Shown here in pieces: positions 1 to 7,747 of a DNA stretch of 64,000 nucleotides (positions are counted from its first letter, which is position 1; each line of letters begins with the position of its first letter). The notes beneath the pieces were generated by a model. That model was not told where the DNA came from. It saw only the letters and a list, made by a program, of their open reading frames with translations, and made no database searches. The stretch comes from an uncultured Prevotellaceae bacterium (GTDB taxonomy: Bacteria > Bacteroidota > Bacteroidia > Bacteroidales > UBA932), in assembly GCA_947166905.1 (NCBI GenBank), contig CAMVFZ010000009.1, forward strand, positions 1 to 64,000. The letters are read 5' to 3'. Both the position numbers and the translations under genes were made by a program.

Positions 1-110
1 GTTTTGTCTAACTTTTGGGGTGCACATCAACTTGTCCGGGGGTGGACAAGCCCCCTGGGGGCTATACCGCACTCCGGCACTCTTTTCCCCGTCCTGCCCG
101 ACGTTCCTTT

Positions 111-139
111 CCTGTCATTCCCGACCTGATCGGGCATCT
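111..139 (+). repeat. Dispersed palindromic repeat, CCTGTCATTCCCGA family
   Basis: The unit reads CCTGTCATTC followed by CCGACCTGATCGGGCATCT, with a CCCGA-cctga-TCGGG hairpin core. The same unit recurs at 45488-45515 and, in variant form, inside the superoxide dismutase gene at 46659-46680, which shows it is a dispersed element and not a local feature. Confidence 0.85.
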
Positions 140-199
140 AATTCCAGAGGCCAGCGAGAGGGGGCCTAGACCTGAACTGTCGCAGCTCACAACCCAAAA

Positions 200-336
200 C
201 GTCGCAGGTGTGATTTTTTTGCCCGAACTGCAACGGTTTTCGGCCACTCAGAGCGTACAGCGTCGCAGGTCAGCCATTTTTGTCACACCTGCGACGCTTT
301 GCCAGCACACCTGCGACGTTAATTGCTCACACCTGC
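200..336. repeat. Cluster of CACACCTGCGACG motifs in both orientations
   Basis: Five copies of one motif occur within 137 bases. Two read CGTCGCAGGT (200-213, the first extended by GTGA, and 261-270). Three read CACACCTGC (283-296 and 306-318, both extended by GACG, and 327-336). Opposed copies at 261-270 and 287-296 would form a hairpin around a T-rich loop. The function is unknown; it resembles the inverted-repeat cluster at 30334-30608 in style but not in sequence. Confidence 0.75.
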
Positions 337-341
337 CACAT

Positions 342-396
342 CCTGTCATTTCGACCGACCCCGTCCTTGTCATTTCGACCGGAGCGGAGAAATCCC
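342..396 (+). repeat. Two tandem TGTCATTTCGACCG repeat units
   Basis: CCTGTCATTTCGACCG (342-357) is followed by TGTCATTTCGACCGG and GCGGAGAAATCCC (368-396). The first half-unit is identical to the start of the insertion inside sod at 46629-46645, which ties intergenic and coding copies to the same family. Confidence 0.85.
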
Positions 397-402
397 ATCA
401 TT

Positions 403-474
403 GATTATCAATGAGTTAACCACTTTGCTTGTCGCAAAAACGTGACAAGCAAATCACGTAAGTGGCTGATAATC
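403..474. repeat. Long nested hairpin element
   Basis: Three sets of arms nest inside one another: GATTATCA (403-410) with TGATAATC (467-474), CCACT (420-424) with AGTGG (461-465), and a perfect 10-bp inner stem TTTGCTTGTC (424-433) with GACAAGCAAA (444-453). No T-tract follows, so a simple terminator is unlikely. It could be a mobile hairpin element or a structured RNA. Confidence 0.7.
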
Positions 475-550
475 AGAGCTAGGAAGGAAGCACTGCGTTC
501 TTCGGTTTTGGAAGCCCAAAGGGCTGACGCAGGGGGAAGCCGAAGGCTGG

Positions 551-570
551 CCGGGGGGTACGCCCCCCGG
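551..570. repeat. 8-bp GC hairpin downstream of the HhH gene
   Basis: CCGGGGGG-tacg-CCCCCCGG is a perfect 8-bp stem with a 4-base loop, about 22 bases past the stop of the minus-strand gene. Smaller hairpins (AAGCCC/GGGCT near 511-525, AGCC/GGCT near 538-548) follow in the direction of that gene's transcription. It may end or stabilise the transcript, though a U-tract is missing. Confidence 0.5.
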
Positions 571-592
571 TAGATGGATGATTGGCTGCGCC

Positions 593-1498
593 CTAGGGCG
601 AAGCCAGGGCGCAGCGGGTGAGTTTGGAGGCGAGGTCTGGGGGGAGGACGCCGGCGTGGGCGAGGGCGTCGACGGTTAGGGCTTCGGGCGGGTTGTTCTG
701 GCGGAAGAGTACGACGCCGTGAGCGCGGGATCGGATGTAGGGATGCTTCCGGAGGCTGTCTTCCGGGAGGGTCCAGAGCGGATATGGCTCCGGGGGCGAG
801 ACCTCGATGAGGTCTTTGAGGGCGTCAAATTTTTCCTGATCAAAGCGATAAATGTCCATTAACTGTTCGGGGTAAGAGTAGCCGTGGAGTTCTGCGCGAT
901 AGCTTACCATTTTGGCGGCGAACCAGGGACCGATGCCAGGCAGGGCGTCAAAGGCGGCGGAATCGGCCGTGTTGATATCGGTCTTGGGAATGTTGATGAA
1001 GGGTTCCAGTCGCTGGTAGACGGAATCGGCTACTACATAGGACTTTGCAAAGTCTTCTTTGCGGCGGAAGCGTCCGCCTTTTTGCCTATATCGGTCTATT
1101 GATTCCGCCTGCTTTTGGCTAAAGCCCAGCCTCATCAAGTCTTCTATGCTGGCAGTGTTGGGATCGAACGGAAAGCTCTCGTAGCTACGCGTTGCAGTGT
1201 TCTTGCGTACTGCCTCCGCCGTTGCCGTATGGTGCCCACGTTTGCGGGCAGGGGCCTGTGCCTGCCAAAGCCCATCGGCCATATTTTCTGGGCTTTGGTG
1301 GGCATTGGCCCTGCCAAAACCTGCCTCATTAGAATAGATAAACACCGTGTCGGGGGTATCCCGGCCGGCGGCGATGTGGACAACTGCTGCGCTATGAATA
1401 AAAAGTGCCGTCTGATAGCCAACGGCAAGAAACACCAGAGCTACAACCCCGGTTGCAAAGGAAGCAGAAACCTTCTTCCCCTCCTTATCTTTACCCAT
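593..1498 (-). CDS. ComEA-like helix-hairpin-helix protein
   Basis: The 301-aa product starts with a short basic tail and a single membrane segment (about residues 15-40), then a low-complexity linker, then helix-hairpin-helix units. One begins at FDPNTASIEDLMRLGF (about 110-150) and one at KTDINTADSAAFDALPGIG (about 175-215), the pattern of ComEA-type DNA-binding modules. By family knowledge such modules bind DNA backbone without sequence specificity, in natural competence or at the envelope. Here a membrane-anchored DNA-binding role is inferred; which side of the membrane it faces is not certain. It lies downstream of rsmI on the same strand, separated by about 35 bases. Confidence 0.8.
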   Translation of the reverse strand: MGKDKEGKKVSASFATGVVALVFLAVGYQTALFIHSAAVVHIAAGRDTPDTVFIYSNEAGFGRANAHQSPENMADGLWQAQAPARKRGHHTATAEAVRKNTATRSYESFPFDPNTASIEDLMRLGFSQKQAESIDRYRQKGGRFRRKEDFAKSYVVADSVYQRLEPFINIPKTDINTADSAAFDALPGIGPWFAAKMVSYRAELHGYSYPEQLMDIYRFDQEKFDALKDLIEVSPPEPYPLWTLPEDSLRKHPYIRSRAHGVVLFRQNNPPEALTVDALAHAGVLPPDLASKLTRCALASP

Positions 1499-1533
1499 TT
1501 CTCCTCAGGCTTTCCCCCTAAGGTTAAACAGAA

Positions 1534-2235
1534 TTACTCCTCCGAAGCCTTGCCCCGGACTGCAGGTTTCCCCGCAACAATTATTACGATTTCGCCCTTA
1601 GGCTCAGTCTTCTTAAAATGCTCCAGCACCTGGCCGATGCTGCCCCGGCGGTGCTCCTCAAACTTCTTGGAAATCTCCCTTGCAACGCTGCAGGGACGGT
1701 CTTCTCCGAAGTACTGCGCAAACTGTTCCAGCGTTTTTACAAGCCTGTAAGGAGACTCGTAAAAGACCATAGTACGCGGCTCCTCCGCCAAAGTCTGCAG
1801 CAGGGTCTGACGGCCCTTTTTCACCGGCAGGAAACCCTCAAAACAGAAGCGGTCGCACGGCAGGCCGGAAGACACCAAAGCCGGAATGCAAGCGGTGGCT
1901 CCGGGCAGGGTCTGGACCTCTATTCCCTCTGCAGCGCAAAGACGTGCCAGGAAGAAGCCAGGATCGGAAATTCCCGGCGTTCCGGCGTCACTAATCAGCG
2001 CGATATTCTTGCCTGCAAGCAGCTCATTTACAACCTCTTGCGAAGCCTTATGCTCGTTGAACTTGTGGTGAGAGCGCAACGGCTTGTGAATATCGTAATG
2101 CTTAAGCAAAACGGAACTGGTGCGGGTATCCTCTGCCAGGATAAGGTCTGCCTCCTTTAGCACGCGGACAGCCCTGAGCGTCATATCCTCAAGGTTGCCG
2201 ACGGGCGTAGGAACTATGTACAGTATGCCAGCCAT
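1534..2235 (-). CDS. rsmI: 16S rRNA (cytidine-1402-2'-O)-methyltransferase RsmI
   Basis: RsmI methylates the 2'-OH of C1402 in the decoding centre of 16S rRNA using SAM. The 233-aa product has the tetrapyrrole-methylase fold motifs: PTPVGNLEDMTLRA (about 9-22), the acidic AEDTRTS segment, SDAGTPGISDPG (about 82-93) and LPGATA. It is shorter than the E. coli enzyme (about 286 aa) and lacks most of the C-terminal extension, as is common in Bacteroidota. Its ATG shares one base with the stop of the upstream gene (TAATG), so the two are probably translationally coupled. Confidence 0.95.
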   Translation of the reverse strand: MAGILYIVPTPVGNLEDMTLRAVRVLKEADLILAEDTRTSSVLLKHYDIHKPLRSHHKFNEHKASQEVVNELLAGKNIALISDAGTPGISDPGFFLARLCAAEGIEVQTLPGATACIPALVSSGLPCDRFCFEGFLPVKKGRQTLLQTLAEEPRTMVFYESPYRLVKTLEQFAQYFGEDRPCSVAREISKKFEEHRRGSIGQVLEHFKKTEPKGEIVIIVAGKPAVRGKASEE

Positions 2236-2996
2236 TATTTGCGGATTTTACGGCGCACGGCCATCATGAAGCGGTAAACGTCATCGGACTCCAGATCCCA
2301 TTCCGGGAAGGTCTCGCTCAGGTAGCCGATGGCGGCCGACAGCGTCTGTGTATTATTCAATGTGTCGATGGTGCTCTGGTACAGGGAACTGTCTTTCCTG
2401 AACAGTCGGTTGATGAATACAACCTGGTCTCCCAGTGCGATTGCGCTGCGCAGGGAGCGTACTTCCGGGCCCGGCATATCGTTGCGCCATGCTGCTTTTG
2501 CTGCCATTGCGTCTACCACAGCCTTGGGTGCGGCTGAGGTCTGGTAAACAGCCCTGCCGGCCTTACGGCGGCCCTTTGCGGGATCTTCAATCGGCTCCGG
2601 AGCGTCACCAAAGAGGGATTCCGGCATATCCTCTGAAGCATCTGCTGGTTCCGGCTCAGCAACAGGTTCCGGCTTGGGTTCTGCCACCGGTTCTGGTTCT
2701 GCAACTGGCTCCTCTGCAACAATCGGCTCTTCTACAACCGGCTCGGGTTCAACGACCGGCTCTTCGGCAACCGGTTCTGCGGTTGCGGTTGGCTCCATCG
2801 GCTCGAAGTCATCGGGAGACAAATTTATATCTATCGGCTCTTCATCACCGGCGGCGGGCTCTGCAACAGGGGAGTCAGACTCCGTCTGCATGGCCCTAAG
2901 TTCTTCAATCTCAGCTCGCAAGGCCTCGACATCGGAAGAAAGCTTCTGCCACTTCTGAAAAAGATCCTCAAATTTTTCTGAAAAGTTAGTGTTCAT
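2235..2996 (-). CDS. Hypothetical acidic protein with Glu-Pro repeat linker
   Basis: I do not recognise a named family. From the ATG at 2996 the product is about 253 aa; a TTG three codons upstream is less likely. It has an N-terminal coiled-coil-like helix (FEDLFQKWQKLSSDVEALRAEIEEL, split by eye), then a long acidic stretch of E-P-V-A-E repeats (about 70-130), then a basic patch (KGRRKAGR) and a compact C-terminal domain ending in RFMMAVRRKIRK. The C-terminal part looks like the conserved fraction of similar Bacteroidota proteins found beside rsmI. The gene is divergent from tdk and overlaps rsmI by one base. Confidence 0.75.
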   Translation of the reverse strand: MNTNFSEKFEDLFQKWQKLSSDVEALRAEIEELRAMQTESDSPVAEPAAGDEEPIDINLSPDDFEPMEPTATAEPVAEEPVVEPEPVVEEPIVAEEPVAEPEPVAEPKPEPVAEPEPADASEDMPESLFGDAPEPIEDPAKGRRKAGRAVYQTSAAPKAVVDAMAAKAAWRNDMPGPEVRSLRSAIALGDQVVFINRLFRKDSSLYQSTIDTLNNTQTLSAAIGYLSETFPEWDLESDDVYRFMMAVRRKIRK

Positions 2997-3012
2997 AATG
3001 CGCAATATTGAC

Positions 3013-3020
3013 TATATTTG
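3013..3020 (+). promoter_or_regulatory. Probable -7 box of tdk
   Basis: TATATTTG matches the Bacteroidota -7 consensus TAnnTTTG and lies 40 bases before the tdk ATG. No clear TTG sits 19-21 bases upstream, so the -33 element is weak or absent. Confidence 0.5.
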
Positions 3021-3060
3021 CTAAGACTAAAGCATAGCAATACCTCACAAAAATACGAAT

Positions 3061-3633
3061 ATGTTTTCAGAAAACACAAAAAAATCCGGATGTATCGAAG
3101 TAATTTGCGGCTCGATGTTCTCCGGAAAGACCGAAGAGTTGATCAGGAGGCTTAAAAGAGCTCAGTTTGCAAAGCAGAAAATAGCAACTTTCAAGCCCAC
3201 AATCGATAAAAGGTACTCAGACCTTGACGTGGTTTCCCATGACTCTCACAGCATTTCCTGCACTCCTATCAAGACTCCTGCGCGCATGCTGCAGATAGAG
3301 CCGGATGTAGAAGTTGTAGGAATTGACGAGGCCCAGTTCTTTGACATGAGCCTTATCGATGTAGTTCAGGAGCTGGCAAACAAGGGCGTTCGCGTGATTG
3401 TTGCCGGTCTTGACACAGACTATCTGGGCAAGCCCTTCGGCCCCATCCCAGGCCTCATGGCCATTGCAGAAGATGTGCAGAAGGTTCATGCCATTTGCGT
3501 AAAATGCGGTAATCTGGCCAATCATTCGCATCGTCTGTCAGAGAGTAAGAAACTTGTTGTGCTGGGTGAGAAGGACGTTTACGAGCCCCTTTGCCGCGAG
3601 TGCTTCAACAAGGCTCTTTCAGAGGAACAATAG
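3061..3633 (+). CDS. tdk: Thymidine kinase
   Basis: The enzyme phosphorylates thymidine to dTMP in the salvage pathway. The 190-aa product carries the P-loop [14 protein letters not shown] (about 17-30), the Walker B-like segment GIDEAQFFD (about 91-99), and the lasso/zinc-ribbon cysteines CVKCGN and CREC near the end, the signature of the type II thymidine kinases. Length is normal. It overlaps the next gene at the stop codon (TAGTG), suggesting coupled translation of the recombinase. Confidence 0.96.
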   Translation: MFSENTKKSGCIEVICGSMFSGKTEELIRRLKRAQFAKQKIATFKPTIDKRYSDLDVVSHDSHSISCTPIKTPARMLQIEPDVEVVGIDEAQFFDMSLIDVVQELANKGVRVIVAGLDTDYLGKPFGPIPGLMAIAEDVQKVHAICVKCGNLANHSHRLSESKKLVVLGEKDVYEPLCRECFNKALSEEQ

Positions 3634-4475
3634 TGCTTTCTGACCGGTTCCGATATTATCTAAAGTATGAACGCAAGATGTCGCCCAATACGGTGGCATC
3701 TTACGGGTCCGATGTAGACCTTTTTCTGCAGGAAACAAGCCTTGCCCCGGAGGGTGTAAAGGCCGATGATATCGTAGCCTACATCTCCGGCAAGAAGATG
3801 TCTGAGCGTAGCCAGGCACGGCTTCTTAGCGCGCTCCGGAGCTTTTTTAACTTCTTGATTCTTGAGAAGTTACGTAACGACAATCCTTGCGACAAAGTGG
3901 CTGCGCCCAAGCTGGGCCGGTACATCCCTTCAGTACTGTCGCTGGAGGAAGTCCTTGCTATAATCGAGTCCGTGGACACGGGCTCCTGGCGCGGTAAACG
4001 CGACCGCGCCATTCTTGAGGTCCTTTACGGCTGCGGTCTTCGGGTTTCAGAGGCCGCCAATTTGCGCATTGCCGATGTTTTTAAGGAGGAAGGCTTTGTG
4101 CGGGTCGTTGGTAAAGGCGACAAGCAGCGCCTTGTGCCGATAGGTGAGCCCGCTCTTGCGGCCATCGACGCCTATCTTGCCGACCGTCCTTTCAGCGGCG
4201 ACGTGCTCTTTCTGAACGCCCACGGAAAGCCCCTCAGCCGCATTTCTATCTTCAATCTCATAAAGACTCAAGCCATAGCCGCCGGCATCCAGAAGGAAAT
4301 CTCTCCCCACACCTTCCGGCACTCCTTTGCCACCCATCTTGTAGAAGCCGGCGCCGATCTTCGCGCCGTCCAAGAAATGCTCGGCCACGAGAGCATCCTC
4401 ACCACCGAAATCTACACTCACATCGACCGCGCTACCTGGCAGCGCTCCATCCTTGACCATCACCCCCGCGGTTGA
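3633..4475 (+). CDS. xerD: Tyrosine recombinase, XerD-like
   Basis: This is a site-specific recombinase of the XerC/XerD type, which resolves chromosome dimers at dif. I place the start at the GTG at 3633, which overlaps the tdk stop and gives 281 aa, the normal length; an upstream ATG at 3591 lies inside tdk and adds only tdk-coded residues. The N-terminal SAM-like core-binding domain (1-90) precedes the catalytic domain with Arg in GCGLRVSEAANL, Lys in VGKGDKQR, HTFRHSFATH, the GHESILTTEIYTH segment and its nucleophilic Tyr. Whether it is the XerD or XerC partner cannot be settled here. Confidence 0.9.
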   Translation: MLSDRFRYYLKYERKMSPNTVASYGSDVDLFLQETSLAPEGVKADDIVAYISGKKMSERSQARLLSALRSFFNFLILEKLRNDNPCDKVAAPKLGRYIPSVLSLEEVLAIIESVDTGSWRGKRDRAILEVLYGCGLRVSEAANLRIADVFKEEGFVRVVGKGDKQRLVPIGEPALAAIDAYLADRPFSGDVLFLNAHGKPLSRISIFNLIKTQAIAAGIQKEISPHTFRHSFATHLVEAGADLRAVQEMLGHESILTTEIYTHIDRATWQRSILDHHPRG

Positions 4476-4513
4476 AGATCTGCTTCCGGAGCGCTGCCAA
4501 TCATCCATCAACC

Positions 4514-7500
4514 CTATTTGGCGGGTTTGTAGCCTTTGATACAACCGGCGATGGAGGTGCTCCAGCGGCTTGGCTTTTCAGGCTTGGTGCCGTTACGGGT
4601 GCCGTCCTTGCGGTCGCCCCATTCCCAGCAGTAACACTCTCCTGCGCCTATTACCAGCTTGGAAGTTCCTTTTTCTTCGTTGATTTCTAGCCTTGATGAG
4701 ACTGTGCCTCTCTTGCGCTTGTCCAGAGGCGGGGCCTCGTAAATGATATTGTTCCACCAGGTAAGGGAAGTGGAAGTCCATCTGATTTTAACGGGGCCGA
4801 AGGTATGTTCACCATCATCCAAACCGACGGAAAGATTACCGTTCTTGGGATTTTTGTAATAACTCCTAACCTTTCCTTCTGCGTGAATCTCGGAGAAAGA
4901 GAACGTGTAGGTATGGTCGTTGTGTACTGCTTCTCCGGAATGCGCCGGAACGGTGATGGAATAGCGTCCGTCCTTTATTGAAATGTGACCGGTAACAGTG
5001 TGCGTCTCATAATAATCCTCCAGACTGTACAAGCTCAACGTGATACCCCTGACCATATAGAAATCACTATCGAATACCAGGTCTTCCTGCTCCGGCTCCT
5101 CTTTTTTCTCTTCCACAGCGACATCGGTCTTCTGGTCTTCGTTCTTCTTCTGATAAGCAACGGGATCGCTGGGGGGACTGACGTAAACATCGCCATTATC
5201 CTCGTTCTTGTAGAACCACATCGAGCGGATGGAAATATCTATGTCAGAGCGGCTTATACTTGCGAGGCCGTAAGGCAGGGTGACGGTTTTACCACATTCT
5301 TCCACGGGGAAATCTGCCGGGTACTCTTTCCCGGTTTTGCTGTTTTTAACCAGCAGACGCATTCCAGAAAGGTACTTGTACTTTACAAGTTTGTCGTTCG
5401 GCTGCTCCTGCAGGTTGATCAGCAGACCGTTCTTGTCTGAGTTTTCACCGGAGACGGAAGGTTTTTTCCGTGGCTGGTAAAGCGCTATGACATCGTAATA
5501 GAATTCACTGTCAATGACTTCGTCCTTAATGTCCGGCCTGTAGAACAGGGCGGCATATACCGATTCCCTGAGGGTATCGGCATCGGGCTTGAACTCCAGG
5601 TAAAACCGGTTCTTGGCCTGCGACATATCCCGGTCGTTCAGGAAGGTAAACTTCATTTTCTGGTCGTTGACCTTCTTGGATGGCATGGCAAACACGTTGT
5701 ATGGTATCTTGTTATCCTTTCCGGACCAGTACCTCATTATCTTGACGGCAAAGGGTTCTGCGGTTTCCTTGTTGTCTATTCCAAGGTTGGCAATTCGGTG
5801 AACCGGAAGGTCCGGGCTGTGCTTGAAGACTGGGATGATGTAGTTGGAATAGCCTTTGACCAGAACCGATCCCTGGCTTTCCACAATTTCCTTCATATAC
5901 TCCCAGCAGAATTTCTCGAACAGATTGCTGAATTCCTGATCCGATGCTATTCCGAAGATGTCCTTCATATCCTCGACAAAGGTCTTGTTGTAGGCATATC
6001 CGTTCATTATGTCGTCAAAGCTGACCTTCTTTTTATGGTCGTTCAGATACTGGATGAAATCGGCCAGCATATATCCGCCATATGTGTCCTGGTCGTTTAC
6101 GCCAAGAATGCCCTTTGGATAACTGAGGCCCATCGGCCAGCAAAGCAGCTTTTTGCAATCACGTTCCGCATATTGCAGGATGTCCGATACCTCCTTGGAT
6201 TCAGTATCGCCATAGTTGAAATAGCCTTTCTTATTCATCCAGACGGCAAACCAGTGTTCTGTAATCGACCCGATGGCCTCCATAAAACGCTTGTCAGAGA
6301 AGAAAATGGAGGTAACGTATTCGAACTCGTATGCGTGGCCAATCTCGTGGGCCATCGTAACGCAAAGCGCATCCAGAGACTTCTTGTCATAGACGGTCTT
6401 GCTCCCGTCTTTCTTAAGATAGCCATCGTAATTTACGTAGATGGTGCCGCCGACAACGGGATAGGGTTTGAAAAGCGCCTTTGTCGCAGAGCTGCCGATC
6501 TCGCTGGAAGGTATGATGTAAACGTAATAGTCGTAAGAAAGAGCATTCATTCCCAGACCTTCCTTGTCGCGGGCGAAGCGGTTGCCAAGCTTCGTGCCTT
6601 TAATTACGTCCTTTACGCTCTGCGGCAGTCTGATATCCGGGTCCTTGAGGATGTTTCTGGTCTTTGTGTCTTTCTTAAGCATTTCTGTGTATTCTACCAG
6701 AATGCCTGTTCTGCGCATCCTTTCTGCTTCTTCGCTTCCAAGCCAGGCGTTCTCGATTTTTGCGTGTTCGCTGTCGTACTTCCGTGTGGCCTTGTCTTCC
6801 AGTATCCTAAGCCGGCCCTTCAGCTCTGTTGTCTTTTCCAGATAAGTCTGCATACGGTCACCGTCTTCTGTCTTGCTGAAAAGGAAGAGCACGACAAAGT
6901 TGCCAAAGTCATCTGTCACAGGCACTTGGATAAGGTCGCTCTTCTCCCAGAAGCAGATAGGGTAGCCGGCATTTTTCCAGCCCTCGAAGTCCAGTCTTGT
7001 CTTTAACGGAATGCCGATGGCGCCGGTATGGAAAGCATAGCCCGCTACGCTCACCAGGACAAGGGAGCAGATTGTGGTAACCAGCACGCTGTTCTGGCAG
7101 GCCTCGTAACGCAAAACGCCGCCGTCAAGTCTGGTGTTAAGGCGGCGAAGCCCGCCTTTGTCATCCATACGCCACAGGCGGATGGCAGGCTGCAGAACTT
7201 CCGGAATGCCCAGTTCATTAAGGTTCACCTGAACAGAGAATTTGCCGGGGAGAACTTCATCCGATGCCAGTCCGGCATCCAGGTCGCAGGCCCACAGAAG
7301 CTGCTCGTCGGGCAGCTGGGACTCAATTTTCTTGTCCAGCCTTTGCATTTCTTCTCCGGACAGTTTGCTTACGCGGATGTCAGGATCAGAGGGAAATGCG
7401 CCGGCCGGGGCGCTAACCGTAATTTCCTTGATTGGCGTTGTCTTGAACGGCTGGCTTTCTCCGTGTCCGGGAGCAACCGGGGCGCCGGGTTTGAACTGCG

Positions 7501-7675
7501 CCAGATTCTCTTCCGTTACAAGGTCAAGGATGCAAGGTCTTCCTTTGACGGCGGTCTCTTTTCTGTCCTCCTGCTTGTTTGAATTACCGGGAATACAAAG
7601 CGGGATAAGAATAGCGCAAGCTATGATGGCAAGATAAATCAGGTAGATTACGAGCTTGTTTCTGCTGGATGACAT
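4514..7675 (-). CDS. Very large membrane-anchored HExxH protein, family unknown
   Basis: The product is 1053 aa from the ATG at 7675 (a further start nine codons upstream is possible). It begins with a basic stretch and one membrane segment (about 8-28). A second hydrophobic stretch lies near 205-235, followed by a coiled-coil-like charged region (about 290-330). HEIGHAYEFEY (near residue 440) is a zinc-peptidase type motif, followed 22 residues later by EAIGSITEHW, which could supply a third ligand. The last 400 residues look like beta-rich domains, ending in a Trp/Cys-rich tail. Most of the protein is presumably periplasmic. I cannot name the family; metallopeptidase activity is inferred only from the motif. 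No partner gene is evident: its neighbours face away or are housekeeping. Confidence 0.75.
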   Translation of the reverse strand: MSSSRNKLVIYLIYLAIIACAILIPLCIPGNSNKQEDRKETAVKGRPCILDLVTEENLAQFKPGAPVAPGHGESQPFKTTPIKEITVSAPAGAFPSDPDIRVSKLSGEEMQRLDKKIESQLPDEQLLWACDLDAGLASDEVLPGKFSVQVNLNELGIPEVLQPAIRLWRMDDKGGLRRLNTRLDGGVLRYEACQNSVLVTTICSLVLVSVAGYAFHTGAIGIPLKTRLDFEGWKNAGYPICFWEKSDLIQVPVTDDFGNFVVLFLFSKTEDGDRMQTYLEKTTELKGRLRILEDKATRKYDSEHAKIENAWLGSEEAERMRRTGILVEYTEMLKKDTKTRNILKDPDIRLPQSVKDVIKGTKLGNRFARDKEGLGMNALSYDYYVYIIPSSEIGSSATKALFKPYPVVGGTIYVNYDGYLKKDGSKTVYDKKSLDALCVTMAHEIGHAYEFEYVTSIFFSDKRFMEAIGSITEHWFAVWMNKKGYFNYGDTESKEVSDILQYAERDCKKLLCWPMGLSYPKGILGVNDQDTYGGYMLADFIQYLNDHKKKVSFDDIMNGYAYNKTFVEDMKDIFGIASDQEFSNLFEKFCWEYMKEIVESQGSVLVKGYSNYIIPVFKHSPDLPVHRIANLGIDNKETAEPFAVKIMRYWSGKDNKIPYNVFAMPSKKVNDQKMKFTFLNDRDMSQAKNRFYLEFKPDADTLRESVYAALFYRPDIKDEVIDSEFYYDVIALYQPRKKPSVSGENSDKNGLLINLQEQPNDKLVKYKYLSGMRLLVKNSKTGKEYPADFPVEECGKTVTLPYGLASISRSDIDISIRSMWFYKNEDNGDVYVSPPSDPVAYQKKNEDQKTDVAVEEKKEEPEQEDLVFDSDFYMVRGITLSLYSLEDYYETHTVTGHISIKDGRYSITVPAHSGEAVHNDHTYTFSFSEIHAEGKVRSYYKNPKNGNLSVGLDDGEHTFGPVKIRWTSTSLTWWNNIIYEAPPLDKRKRGTVSSRLEINEEKGTSKLVIGAGECYCWEWGDRKDGTRNGTKPEKPSRWSTSIAGCIKGYKPAK

Positions 7676-7696
7676 AGACGTTACAATAAGTGACAA

Positions 7697-7727
7697 TTGC
7701 AAATATATAAAAAATAGAGTATCTTTG
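7697..7727 (+). promoter_or_regulatory. Promoter of prfA
   Basis: TTG (7697-7699), 20 bases, then TATCTTTG (7720-7727) is an excellent match to the Bacteroidota housekeeping promoter. It lies 20 bases before the prfA ATG, so the leader is very short. It is also the only promoter seen before the prfA-queF-methyltransferase run. Confidence 0.85.
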
Positions 7728-7747
7728 CACGATTATAGAAATAGATT

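Larger units (their letters stand above)
1..592. other. Gene-free, repeat-rich intergenic region
   Basis: I see no credible gene here. A 129-codon open frame (15-404) runs through it, but its peptide is made of translated repeat units and resembles no protein. The DNA holds a small perfect hairpin at 31-50 (7-bp arms), dispersed TGTCATT-type repeats, a cluster of CACACCTGCGACG motifs in both orientations, a long nested hairpin at 403-474 and a GC hairpin at 551-570. It lies downstream of the minus-strand HhH gene, so part of it may serve as that gene's 3' end. What lies to its left is outside the window. Confidence 0.7.

Noticed and set aside
15-404. 129-codon open frame in the left intergenic region
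   Set aside because: Its peptide is translated repeat sequence (VIPDLIGHL, VISTG), it crosses several palindromes, and it has no protein-like core.
403-474. Integron attC-like site
   Set aside because: The nested arms recall attC, but the conserved GTTRRRY/RYYYAAC core boxes are not present at the right places and no integrase or cassette array is seen.
3633-4475. Mobile-element integrase
   Set aside because: The recombinase is coupled to tdk in a housekeeping context and has a normal XerC/D length, so a chromosomal Xer role is more likely.
5798-7006. 402-codon plus-strand frame opposite the large HExxH gene
   Set aside because: It is the antisense shadow of a well-supported gene; no start signal or protein motif is visible.
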